Shown piece by piece: positions 8,070-16,342 of a stretch of DNA of 64,000 bases (its first letter is position 1; each line of letters starts with the position of its first letter). Source of the stretch: Brevibacillus brevis. Its GTDB lineage: Bacteria > Bacillota > Bacilli > Brevibacillales > Brevibacillaceae. The stretch lies in the NCBI RefSeq assembly GCF_022026395.1, contig NZ_CP041767.1, forward strand, positions 4,141,001-4,205,000. The letters run 5' to 3'. The position numbers and the translations under genes were made by a program. The notes under the pieces are model-generated. The model made no database searches. It worked only from the letters and a program-made list of their open reading frames with translations, and had not been told where the DNA came from.

Positions 8070-9734
8070 TTGTCCTACCGTCCAGACCTGCCCTTGATCG
8101 TTCAAAGCGATCGGACGATATTGTTGGAAACGCAACATCCTTTATTTTCCGAGGCCAGACAAGCTATCAGCGGTTTTACTGAGCTAATCAAGAACCCAGA
8201 ATACATCCATACCTATCGGATTACCCCTTTATCGCTTTGGAATGCGGCTGCATCCGGTCTCACATCACAAGAGGTAACAGACGTGCTTGGCAACTACAGC
8301 AAATACGGTGTCCCGCCAACCATTGTCAAAGAAATTGAAGATACGATGCGAAAATACGGCTTGTTTCGTTTGGAACGCATTGGTGATCAACTCGTATTAA
8401 TGAGTGAAGACCCGCTTCTTTTAGCAGAGGTGACTAGTTATCAATCAATCGCTGTTCTTTTTGAGAGTGAATTTGTCATCAAAAGCTATGCGCGCGGGTT
8501 GATCAAACAAGAGCTGATCAAGCTCGGGTTTCCTGTACAAGATTTGGCGGGCTATACAGAAGGCGAATCCTGTGCAGTCAGCTTGCGGGAAACGACATCT
8601 CGAGGCAAAGCATTCTCTTTGCGTTCTTATCAAAAAGAAGCTGTCGATGCCTTCTATTCCGGAGGCGCTGTGACCGGGGGAAGCGGCGTTCTCGTCCTCC
8701 CCTGTGGTGCAGGAAAAACAGTCATTGGACTTGGTGCCATTTGCCAATTGCAAACAGCCACCCTCATTTTGACCACGAATACGACATCGGTTCGCCAGTG
8801 GATCGCTGAGCTCTTGGACAAAACAGGACTTGATCCAAATATGGTCGGGGAATACACTGGTGACAACAAAGAAGTCAAGCCAATAACTGTGGCAACTTAT
8901 CAAATTCTTACATACCGCCCCACCGCCGAAGATGATTTTCCTCATCTGAAACTCTTTTCAGAGCGCGACTGGGGGCTTATTATTTACGATGAGGTGCATT
9001 TGTTGCCCGCACCCATCTTTCGTGTAACTTCTGGGATTCAAGCCACTCGCAGACTTGGGCTGACTGCTACTCTCGTTCGGGAAGACGGGCGGGAAGAAGA
9101 TGTTTTCACGCTAATCGGTCCAAAAAAGTACGAGGTTCCGTGGAAAGTCATGGAAGAGCAAGGCTGGATCGCAGAGGCGCATTGCCGAGAAATTCGACTC
9201 CCCTTTGAGCCGAAGTGGCGAGAGGCCTATGCACATGCATCCGCTCGTCAAAAGTTTCGCATTGCAGCGGAAAATCCCAAAAAACTGGAGGTCGTCCGCG
9301 AGCTATTGGAGAGGCACGCCCACGATCGCGTTTTGATCATCGGGCAATATATCGATCAGCTTGAACAAATGGCAACGGCCCTTCAACTGCCACTCATTAC
9401 AGGAAAAGTACCGGACAAAGAACGCGAGCTTTTGTACACGCAGTTTAAAAAAGGGGAAATTACACGCCTGATCGTATCCAAGGTAGCCAACTTTGCGGTT
9501 GATTTGCCTGACGCCAACGTCGCGATCCAAATTTCCGGGACGTATGGTTCCAGACAAGAAGAGGCACAGCGCCTGGGACGTATCTTAAGGCCCAAAACAG
9601 ACGACAACACCGCCCATTTTTATACATTGGTAACGCGAGACACGAGAGAACAGGAATTTTCGCTCCATCGCCAGCTTTTTCTGGTCGAACAGGGCTATCC
9701 ATACGATATTATAGAAATCGAAACGCTGGTCTGA
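8070..9734 (+). CDS. XPB/Rad25-type DNA helicase
   Basis: 554 aa, superfamily 2 helicase of the XPB (ERCC3) type. N-terminal damage-recognition-like region, Walker A LPCGAGKT near residue 213, DEVH box in IIYDEVHLLP near 305, an R-E-D loop (LVREDGREED) typical of XPB, and motif VI QRLGRILRP. Acts in DNA unwinding or repair; bacterial XPB homologues are scattered and their roles are little known. The TTG at 8070 is preferred since GAGGTG lies seven bases before it; a GTG at 8061 lies inside that RBS. The ECF sigma gene follows, with its promoter starting at this gene's stop codon. Confidence 0.88.
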   Translation: MSYRPDLPLIVQSDRTILLETQHPLFSEARQAISGFTELIKNPEYIHTYRITPLSLWNAAASGLTSQEVTDVLGNYSKYGVPPTIVKEIEDTMRKYGLFRLERIGDQLVLMSEDPLLLAEVTSYQSIAVLFESEFVIKSYARGLIKQELIKLGFPVQDLAGYTEGESCAVSLRETTSRGKAFSLRSYQKEAVDAFYSGGAVTGGSGVLVLPCGAGKTVIGLGAICQLQTATLILTTNTTSVRQWIAELLDKTGLDPNMVGEYTGDNKEVKPITVATYQILTYRPTAEDDFPHLKLFSERDWGLIIYDEVHLLPAPIFRVTSGIQATRRLGLTATLVREDGREEDVFTLIGPKKYEVPWKVMEEQGWIAEAHCREIRLPFEPKWREAYAHASARQKFRIAAENPKKLEVVRELLERHAHDRVLIIGQYIDQLEQMATALQLPLITGKVPDKERELLYTQFKKGEITRLIVSKVANFAVDLPDANVAIQISGTYGSRQEEAQRLGRILRPKTDDNTAHFYTLVTRDTREQEFSLHRQLFLVEQGYPYDIIEIETLV

Positions 9735-9757
9735 AACGTTTACGAATAACCAGCGTC
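9732..9757 (+). promoter_or_regulatory. ECF sigma autoregulatory promoter
   Basis: TGAAAC (9732-9737), 16-nt spacer, CGTC (9754-9757). This is the -35/-10 pattern of Bacillus extracytoplasmic-function sigma factors; a CGTC -10 fits the SigM/SigX type best. The -35 begins on the TGA stop of the helicase, and the sigma ATG lies 30 nt after the -10. Confidence 0.75.
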
Positions 9758-9786
9758 TCATAGAGGGAAGGGAGGCCAAAGATTCA

Positions 9787-10356
9787 ATGCAATCCGACGC
9801 CGAAATCATTCAGCGGATTCTTCAAGGCGACATCGAAGCGTATCGCGACCTCATCCAGCGATATCAGCATATGATATACGTTTTCATTTACAAAATGGTA
9901 AACAATCGCTCTGATGCAGAGGATCTCACTCAAGAAGTATTTGTTAAAGCGTATGAAAAATTGTCCACATTCCGTGGGGACAGCCAGTTTTCTTCTTGGT
10001 TACATACGCTTGCCCGAAATAAGAGCATCGACTTCTTGCGTCGCCGAAAGTATCATGACTCGGATGAACAATTGGCCTATGTGCCATCTAATACACGGGA
10101 CGAATCCCCTCAGGAATCGCTCATGACAAAAGAGCAACGTCGAGAAATTCAGGAAGCCTTTGCTCTACTGTCAGATTCTTATCGTGAAGTGATCGTCCTT
10201 CGCTGTACGCACGAATATCCGTTTGAAAAAATAGCTACGCTCCTCGGCATCGCCGAATCTACAGCTCGCGTCCGTTACTTGCGTGCTCGTCAGGAACTCG
10301 CAAAATTGTTATCCCGCAAGGAAGGGGGGCTCGTACATGAACTGCCAGGCATTTAG
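9787..10356 (+). CDS. ECF-type RNA polymerase sigma factor
   Basis: 189 aa. Sigma region 2 at ~25-92 (DAEDLTQEVFVKAYEKL, FSSWLHTLARNKSIDFLRRRK) and region 4 at ~130-182 (LSDSYREVIVLR, IATLLGIAESTARVRYLRAR), with no region 3, as in group 4 sigma factors. RBS GGGAGG just upstream. The 3' end overlaps the anti-sigma gene by 20 nt, so the two are coupled. An ECF promoter in front implies positive autoregulation, probably in response to envelope stress. Confidence 0.93.
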   Translation: MQSDAEIIQRILQGDIEAYRDLIQRYQHMIYVFIYKMVNNRSDAEDLTQEVFVKAYEKLSTFRGDSQFSSWLHTLARNKSIDFLRRRKYHDSDEQLAYVPSNTRDESPQESLMTKEQRREIQEAFALLSDSYREVIVLRCTHEYPFEKIATLLGIAESTARVRYLRARQELAKLLSRKEGGLVHELPGI

Positions 10357-11731
10357 AAAAGCATGGCTAGATGACACAGATAGCGATTCATACTCACATA
10401 TTGAAACCTGTGACGAATGCATCGCTTGGATAGAAACGCAAATGACAACAGAAGAGGAGGTGCAGTTCTTGAAGGAGGTTCCACTGCCTCAAGCGAACCT
10501 GGAAGACAGAATCATGCAAGCAATCTACCAGACCGCCGGAAAAGGTGTACCCCCTCACGCCGCTACTGCATCTTCAGAACAACAAACGAGTACAGTGATT
10601 TCAAAGCCAAACAAGCGTTGGACCAAAGGCTTCCCTTCATACGCCTGGGTTAGCGCAGCGGCAGTCTTGCTCGCAGTCGGTTTCGTCGGTTACCAACAAC
10701 TGACACCAAGTAATATTCAAATGGCTGCCATACAAGAAAACGGAATGAAAGACACCAGGAACACGATTGCATACGACGAAACGGAATCAAAATCGGAACC
10801 GCAAGCTCCAGCACCTGCTATCGCTTCCCTACCAGCAGCTGCTGATAGTCCGACGATGAAAAAAGCAGAAAGCAATCCAGAGTCTGCGGCTACACAATCG
10901 CAGGTCGCTCCGACTGCGCCTGCAAAAGATACACCTCCTGCCTCACCTGCCCAATCGAACAATGCGATTGCAATGGTGAAACCTGAGGAAAAAGCAACCA
11001 CACCAGAGCCACGTACGATCAATAAAGACGGGCAGAACAGCGTGGCATCTCGCGGATTACAGGGGAACTCAGCTGATCAAGCGGCAAAAGCGAAATCAGA
11101 AGTTCCAGCGGAGTCAGCTAATACGGGTAACCATATAGCCGCTAAGGAAGCCAATGGCGCTGCTGCTGAGAATCCTACGACATTTGGGATCGCTTCCCAA
11201 TTGGAACCAGACACAGCTGATGGCGGTTCGACTGAGAACGCATTGGTCGGTCCAACGTTGCCAACGGCAGCGAAGCAGCCCATTACGCTCTCTTCCTTCA
11301 CAGATTTGAACACCGCTGTACAAGCATCAGATATGCCCGTTCCAGCCCTGTCGCAATCACCGAATGGGTTCTCGATGAGTACGGTATCGGTCCAATATGA
11401 ATCCGAAACCAGCCAGAAGGTGACTCGCTTAACTTCAGATTACAAGCGAAACAACGACTGGATTCGCATAGATGTTGTGCGAAATACTGAAGGCAAGCGC
11501 AGCCTCTCTATCCCAGGTACTTTCTCGGCTACCCAGTTGTTCGCGGTCAACGGAGAGCAAGCTATTGCTGTTTCTTTTGATCAAACGGATTCAAAAGCAT
11601 CAACAGCCCAGCACTCGGCTCATTTTAACGCTCAATCCGACAACCAATCGTTGTATGTAGTCATGACGGCACATGGTGTCACCTTAAATGAATTAATGGA
11701 TGCTGCCAAACATATCACATGGAATCCGTAA
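10337..11731 (+). CDS. Membrane anti-sigma factor with zinc-type HX3CX2C motif and long extracytoplasmic domain
   Basis: 464 aa. Residues H21-C25-C28 form the HX3CX2C of zinc-associated anti-sigma (ZAS) domains. One membrane segment at ~103-120 follows, then an Ala/Pro/Ser/Thr/Gln-rich extracytoplasmic region (~125-330) and a folded-looking C-terminal part (~340-464). The ATG at 10337 follows GGAAGGGGGG and overlaps the sigma stop. It would hold the preceding sigma factor at the membrane until a signal releases it. Much longer than the usual ~200 aa ZAS protein, so the outer domain may be the sensor. Confidence 0.88.
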   Translation: MNCQAFRKAWLDDTDSDSYSHIETCDECIAWIETQMTTEEEVQFLKEVPLPQANLEDRIMQAIYQTAGKGVPPHAATASSEQQTSTVISKPNKRWTKGFPSYAWVSAAAVLLAVGFVGYQQLTPSNIQMAAIQENGMKDTRNTIAYDETESKSEPQAPAPAIASLPAAADSPTMKKAESNPESAATQSQVAPTAPAKDTPPASPAQSNNAIAMVKPEEKATTPEPRTINKDGQNSVASRGLQGNSADQAAKAKSEVPAESANTGNHIAAKEANGAAAENPTTFGIASQLEPDTADGGSTENALVGPTLPTAAKQPITLSSFTDLNTAVQASDMPVPALSQSPNGFSMSTVSVQYESETSQKVTRLTSDYKRNNDWIRIDVVRNTEGKRSLSIPGTFSATQLFAVNGEQAIAVSFDQTDSKASTAQHSAHFNAQSDNQSLYVVMTAHGVTLNELMDAAKHITWNP

Positions 11732-11749
11732 AAAGATCCCTACGATTAG

Positions 11750-11785
11750 AAAAGACACGACTTGATTTTCAGGATCGTGTCTTTT
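11750..11785 (+). terminator. Terminator of the sigma/anti-sigma operon
   Basis: AAAAGACACGA / TCGTGTCTTTT, 11-bp stem, 14-nt loop, followed by more T residues. Confidence 0.85.
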
Positions 11786-11855
11786 TTCTGTTCTGTCTTT
11801 TGATCCAATCCAACTTACGATATATTGAAGGAAGATAATTCTGAGGAGCTAACGA

Positions 11856-12014
11856 ATGGACAAGTTTCACATCTGCTTCGGCCTATCTGCCTACGGTACA
11901 CTTCGATCCGTCTTCCGCAAACAGAATCTACTACAAACGGAAAGCATCATCTGTATCGAGGATGATTTTTCAGTTGGACCGCCTCTACGCCGGTTAGAGA
12001 TTCGATTGAAGTAA
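11856..12014 (+). pseudogene. DUF1835 N-terminal remnant (52 aa)
   Basis: The ORF starts at an ATG with a good RBS (GAGGAG, ten bases upstream) and encodes 52 residues beginning MDKFHICFGLSAYGTLRSV, with IICIEDDFSVGPP near residue 40. This is the start of the DUF1835 domain (pattern IHIVFG-SAAG-L...DFSVGP), but full members run to 250-300 residues. A TAA cuts it off and nothing of the rest follows. It could be a decayed gene or a retained micro-protein; its own terminator follows at once. Confidence 0.55.
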
Positions 12015-12053
12015 AAAAACGCTGTCCTCTTTCGCAAAGTGACAGCGTTTTTT
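12014..12053. terminator. Bidirectional terminator
   Basis: AAAAAACGCTGTC / GACAGCGTTTTTT, 13-bp stem with a 14-nt loop, between the DUF1835 remnant and the convergent YusU-like gene. Confidence 0.88.
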
Positions 12054-12060
12054 CCTACTT

Positions 12061-12321
12061 TTAATGCTTTTGATTTTTCTCCTGATTCCACTGCTTGATC
12101 TGCTCGATGATTTCCCGAATTTGATTGCGTGCTTCCATATGCTCAGGCTCGCTTCCCCAATGCTGAATCAGCGGTGGCATTGCTTTTGCCATTGTCGTGT
12201 ACAGGCACCATATTTTCACCATCTCTACGCGCTCAGGGGTCGCTTCTCCTGTCAACAGCTCTGTAAATTTATGAACTAGATCCTCCAATTCAGGGACCAA
12301 CGCTTCTTTTTTCTCGTCCAT
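12061..12321 (-). CDS. YusU-like DUF2573 family protein
   Basis: 86 aa, acidic, helical. The pattern FTELLTGEATPERVEMVKIW...AKAMPPLIQHW matches the small DUF2573/YusU proteins of Bacillus, whose function is unknown. ATG follows GTGAGGT. Monocistronic, ending at the bidirectional hairpin. Confidence 0.7.
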   Translation of the reverse strand: MDEKKEALVPELEDLVHKFTELLTGEATPERVEMVKIWCLYTTMAKAMPPLIQHWGSEPEHMEARNQIREIIEQIKQWNQEKNQKH

Positions 12322-12458
12322 GTCAGTTACCTCACTTTCGGGAACTTTTCTATTTGTATCCTTGGTTTATTTTACGAAAAAACACCCACGCGGAAAAGGA
12401 AGATTTTTCAGGTGGGATCGGTTACGCTTAAGCTATCAGAGAATCGAGGTGAAAACTT

Positions 12459-12926
12459 ATCAAAGGCATTTGTATTCGACTGGTGCCAACAACCAGAGAT
12501 AATTGGCAAGATGCATTACGCTTGCAGGTACAAGATGAGCAGCAGCGCTTTGTTCCGTCTGTTGCCGTTTCACTGGCGAAGGTCCATATCCGACCTGATG
12601 GTGACAACTGCGAATATGAACCATTTTGCTTGTATGATGCTGATAAAATGGTTGGGTTTGTCATGATTACCTATGACGCCTCAACAGATTGGTGTTACTG
12701 GTTCAACGGTTTTTTGATCGATCACCGGTGCCAAGGTAAAGGATATGGCAGAGCGGCTCTCGCAGCGATCCTGGATACGGTTCGGAACCGTTTCCCACAA
12801 AGCAGATTTATCAACCTGACCGTATGCCCGGACAATGCAGGTGCTAGACATTTATACAGTCAAACCGGTTTTGAAGAAACGGGCGACGTATACGATGGAG
12901 AGATTGTCTACAGACTCACATTATGA
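12459..12926 (+). CDS. GNAT acetyltransferase, BltD-like; start codon uncertain
   Basis: GNAT fold with the acetyl-CoA loop HRCQGKGYGRAAL and the C-terminal VCPDNAGARHLYSQTGFEETG. Closest in pattern to spermine/spermidine N-acetyltransferases (BltD/PaiA group), so polyamine acetylation is plausible. The first standard start in frame is GTG 12483, but the homologous N-terminus (ICIRLVPTTRDNW, aligning with INIKAVTDDN of BltD) begins before it. A good RBS (GAGGTGA, 12446-12452) sits six bases before an ATC at 12459; a TGA at 12450 closes the frame. The start given here is that ATC, as an inference. Confidence 0.75.
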   Translation: MKGICIRLVPTTRDNWQDALRLQVQDEQQRFVPSVAVSLAKVHIRPDGDNCEYEPFCLYDADKMVGFVMITYDASTDWCYWFNGFLIDHRCQGKGYGRAALAAILDTVRNRFPQSRFINLTVCPDNAGARHLYSQTGFEETGDVYDGEIVYRLTL

Positions 12927-12938
12927 AGTGCATGAACA

Positions 12939-12963
12939 AAAACCGCCAGAAATTGGCGGTTTT
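12939..12963. terminator. Bidirectional terminator
   Basis: AAAACCGCCA / TGGCGGTTTT, 10-bp stem with a 5-nt loop, between two convergent genes. Confidence 0.88.
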
Positions 12964-12974
12964 CATGCGTATAG

Positions 12975-13415
12975 CTATTTCGTTTCTGGTACCATGAATT
13001 GCAAAAGACCAAATGCCACTCCTGCCGTCAATAGTGCACTCCAGATAATAATGCCCACCGACATCCACAGCATGAGCTTTTTCGTAGGGGCTCCCAGCGA
13101 GATACCGATAGCAGCACCCAGCGGGGCTCCTGTTAAGAGCGGCGAAGCGAGACCAAGACCAACCACTCCGTATTTATCCCATATCTGCCACATGCGCCCC
13201 TGACGATTGCTCCGTTTCTCTACACGCTTTAAAAGCCAGTTGCGCAACGAACCTCCCACAAAAATAACAGCACCTGCGCTGATAATCGCACCCACCGCAC
13301 TAAATATTCCGATCAGAATCGGTGGTAGCTGCAACATAAAACCTACAGGGATCGCTGCCCACAGTTCAAACATGCCAGATAGTGTCACCGAGCCTGCTTT
13401 CCATAATACATCCAT
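12975..13415 (-). CDS. Small multi-drug export (COG2426) membrane protein
   Basis: 146 aa, four or so membrane segments, with the family pattern ELWAAIPVGFMLQLPP and GVVGLGLASPLLTGAPLGAAIG. The name comes from a family annotation (Sm_multidrug_ex); transport activity is not shown for most members. RBS GAGAGGAG upstream of the ATG. Confidence 0.75.
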   Translation of the reverse strand: MDVLWKAGSVTLSGMFELWAAIPVGFMLQLPPILIGIFSAVGAIISAGAVIFVGGSLRNWLLKRVEKRSNRQGRMWQIWDKYGVVGLGLASPLLTGAPLGAAIGISLGAPTKKLMLWMSVGIIIWSALLTAGVAFGLLQFMVPETK

Positions 13416-13503
13416 TCTATTTCGCCTTTCTCCTCTCGCTGTCTATTTCATTCGTCATGATAAAGACGAGCCGCCTTGGGATAAAGTAACGAAAAAGGTC
13501 AAA

Positions 13504-14499
13504 TTAGGATGTGACATCCCTTCGGATAAAGGTTGCGTACGCAATGATCAGCGCTGCGATCGCCCATACACTCAACACGGTCAACGAGAAAGGCAACGTC
13601 ATCCCCTTAATCGGAGGCAGTGTTCCATTGAGATAATCCGTCAACTGCAAATTAACCACGAACAAGTATTTGGACGATTCCCAGGAGGATGCCATCTGCG
13701 TCAGGATCGTTCCGCTAATTAACGCGGCCATCATAATTCCCATCCCCGCAGCCGCACTCCGAACCAAAACAGAGACCATAAGTGTTACCGTTGCAACCAC
13801 AACGCAGACGAACCAGCCCAGACCATACTGCATCAGCAAAAATTGCCATTGTGGCAGCATGAAAGCCCCAGATGTCTCCAGTTCTCCTCGCGATACTTCA
13901 AAGCCAGTCAAAATAGGAAGGTCCCAACCTGAATAGCCAAACACGACCCCAGAGAGCAAATAAGCGAGAATTAGTGTCGTGAGAACCGTTAGAGAGGTAA
14001 ACAGCAACAGGGTGATGTATTTGCTGGTCAGCACCTTCCAACGCCGTACAGGCCGCGTCAATAGCAGCTTGACTGTCCCCTCGCTAAACTCAGAAGATAC
14101 GAGGTCAACTGCGAGTACAACGATAATCATCGGCAAAAACATTGAAATGGCTTGGTCCATAAAGCCACGGGCAAAAGTAGGTCCACCTGGCGCCATCGGG
14201 TTAATGTCGTGATCCAAATAATATTGCTGCTGTGCGATCCGGACCTTGATAAAATCTCTCCACTCTTCTGGAAGACGGCTTGATGCCAGCCTGTTTTGCA
14301 TATCGACGATTTGTTGGGTTAAGAGCGGGCGCCAGTCGGTCGTCCCCATTCGTTCTTGTGCAGTGACAACCGAGCGGTACTGTGCGTATGTAAAAATCGG
14401 AATCAGAATCGCCAAGATGAGCACGACAACGAGAAAACGGCGCCTGCGCAGCAATTTTATGGTTTCATTCTGTACGAGCCCCACCATGCTCTGCTCCAT
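13504..14499 (-). CDS. ABC-2 type exporter permease
   Basis: 331 aa, six membrane segments and a large extracytoplasmic loop after the first (residues ~35-105), the NatB/NosY-type ABC-2 layout (FSEGTVKLLLTRPVRRWKVLTSKY). Its start lies inside the 3' end of the ATPase gene (35-nt overlap). Forms an exporter with that ATPase; substrate unknown. Confidence 0.87.
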   Translation of the reverse strand: MEQSMVGLVQNETIKLLRRRRFLVVVLILAILIPIFTYAQYRSVVTAQERMGTTDWRPLLTQQIVDMQNRLASSRLPEEWRDFIKVRIAQQQYYLDHDINPMAPGGPTFARGFMDQAISMFLPMIIVVLAVDLVSSEFSEGTVKLLLTRPVRRWKVLTSKYITLLLFTSLTVLTTLILAYLLSGVVFGYSGWDLPILTGFEVSRGELETSGAFMLPQWQFLLMQYGLGWFVCVVVATVTLMVSVLVRSAAAGMGIMMAALISGTILTQMASSWESSKYLFVVNLQLTDYLNGTLPPIKGMTLPFSLTVLSVWAIAALIIAYATFIRRDVTS

Positions 14500-15424
14500 G
14501 ACTTCCCCCTCCTCCCGTCAATGTAAGGAACAGGTCTTCCAGTGTAACCGTCTTCGTCGCAATTCCCATCACAGGTATGCCGCCATTGACCAACGCTTGG
14601 TTAGCCTCGCTTACTTTTTCAATATCCATGCGGGATTTCAGACGCTCTTCACTGACCACCCACACTTCTGTCACTGCTGGTAGGTTTCGCAAGAGCTGCT
14701 CGGCCTTTTGTATATAAGAAGACGGGATTGTCCAATCGACCTGATCAGCAAACTGCTCCATCAGTTCTTTGACTAATCCAACCGAGATGACTTTTCCTTG
14801 GCTGATAATCGCCACCCGGTCGCACATCATCTCGATTTCACTGAGAAGATGGCTCGAAATAAAGACAGCGAGCCCTTCCTCCTCGGCAAGCTTGCGAATA
14901 AACTGACGCAACTCACGAATTCCTGCCGGGTCCAAACCGTTCGTCGGTTCGTCCAGGATCAATATTTTCGGCCGGTGCAAAAGTGCCTGCGCTATCCCAA
15001 GGCGCTGTCTCATTCCGAGTGAGTACGTTTTTACCTTATCATCAATCGCCCGTTCCAAATCAACAAAGCGAACAATTTCCTCAATACGCTCAGGCGTAAT
15101 ACCACCGCTCATTCTCGCAAACTGCTCCAGATTTTCTCTGCCCGTCAAAAACTTGTACAGCTCCGGGTTTTCGACGATACAACCAACCTGGGCAATCGCT
15201 TGCGGAAACTGTTCCTGAAGGGAGATGCCTCCGATGCGAATATCTCCCCCATCCGCTTTTGCCAATCCAACGAGCATGCGGATCGTGGTCGTTTTGCCTG
15301 CGCCATTCGGCCCGAGAAATCCAAATACCTCTCCGGCGAAAACGTCAAACGTAATATCATGAATGATCGGCTTTTTGCCAATCGCTTTTTGCAATCCTTT
15401 TACTGAGAGGACCGTTTCGGCCAA
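14465..15424 (-). CDS. ABC-2 exporter ATP-binding protein
   Basis: 319 aa. Walker A GPNGAGKTT near residue 40, signature SLGMRQRLGIAQALL near 135, Walker B ILILDEPTNGLDP, and a switch His in ISSHLLSE. The C-terminal extension (~residues 225-319) is common in DrrA/NatA/CcmA-type ATPases. First gene of a two-gene operon, divergent from the GDSL hydrolase. Confidence 0.9.
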   Translation of the reverse strand: MAETVLSVKGLQKAIGKKPIIHDITFDVFAGEVFGFLGPNGAGKTTTIRMLVGLAKADGGDIRIGGISLQEQFPQAIAQVGCIVENPELYKFLTGRENLEQFARMSGGITPERIEEIVRFVDLERAIDDKVKTYSLGMRQRLGIAQALLHRPKILILDEPTNGLDPAGIRELRQFIRKLAEEEGLAVFISSHLLSEIEMMCDRVAIISQGKVISVGLVKELMEQFADQVDWTIPSSYIQKAEQLLRNLPAVTEVWVVSEERLKSRMDIEKVSEANQALVNGGIPVMGIATKTVTLEDLFLTLTGGGGSHGAEHGGARTE

Positions 15425-15553
15425 TGTGCGCCCTCCTATCTGAGTCTCCCCTCGTCAACTGACGATGGCGTTCTGTTTATGGTACACTGTCATAAGATGT
15501 CCATCCACATTATACCATGACCATACACTTTACAACGAATAGGAGGATACCCG

Positions 15554-16342
15554 ATGCGCACATCCGGCCAATTTCTTTGGCGCACGGCAGGTCTCTTGTC
15601 TTTACTCTCCTTTCTCTTATTTGCGACAGGTTTTGTCCTCGCGATGAATCCGCAGCAGCTGGCCCCATCCACAGCTAACCCACCTGCGCAAAAAGAGCAG
15701 CCACCCTCTCCTTTACCAGAAAAGGGTGTCCACAAAGTAGTCGCTCTAGGGGATTCCCTCACGCGCGGTGCCGGAGACGCAAACGGCCAAGGCTATGTCG
15801 GACTCGTTCGCCAAGCATTGGAGAAAAAATCGGGACAGTCGATTACGTTCACAAACCTCGCGATAAATGGACAGGAATCATCTGAGCTGCTCAAGCAAAT
15901 GTCCCAGGAGCAAGTGAAGAAGCTCCTCGCTGAAGCCGATCTGATTCTTTTTACCATCGGCGGCAATGACTTGTTCAGGCAGACAGGCGGGCTGTATACC
16001 ATTGAAAAAGAAAAAGTGACCACGGCTCTTAATAAGCTCGCGGTCAACTATGAAGAGATTCTCAAACAAATTCGCAGCGTTAACAAGACCGCGACGATCG
16101 TTTACACTTCCCTGTACAACCCTTTTGGCAATACGGAAGCATCCGTCGACACCATCGGGCCCGTGCTCGATTGGAACAATCAGGCGTCCCAAATCGCCTC
16201 ACGATACCCGCAAGTATTCGTGGTGCCGACCTACGACTTATTCTTGCGTAAGGAACAAAACTACCTGTATACAGACCACTTCCACCCGAATGCGGAAGGC
16301 TATAAACGGATGGCTGATCGCATCTTGCAAGCCCTAGAGTGA
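15554..16342 (+). CDS. Secreted/membrane-anchored SGNH (GDSL) hydrolase
   Basis: 262 aa. One hydrophobic segment at ~10-32 (signal or anchor), a Pro-rich linker, then SGNH blocks: GDSLTRG (catalytic Ser), GGND (oxyanion Gly/Asn) and DHFHPN (Asp/His pair). Similar in build to YpmR-like lysophospholipase/esterases of Bacillus. RBS AGGAGG upstream. The 3' end overlaps the convergent MFS gene by 9 nt. Confidence 0.88.
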   Translation: MRTSGQFLWRTAGLLSLLSFLLFATGFVLAMNPQQLAPSTANPPAQKEQPPSPLPEKGVHKVVALGDSLTRGAGDANGQGYVGLVRQALEKKSGQSITFTNLAINGQESSELLKQMSQEQVKKLLAEADLILFTIGGNDLFRQTGGLYTIEKEKVTTALNKLAVNYEEILKQIRSVNKTATIVYTSLYNPFGNTEASVDTIGPVLDWNNQASQIASRYPQVFVVPTYDLFLRKEQNYLYTDHFHPNAEGYKRMADRILQALE

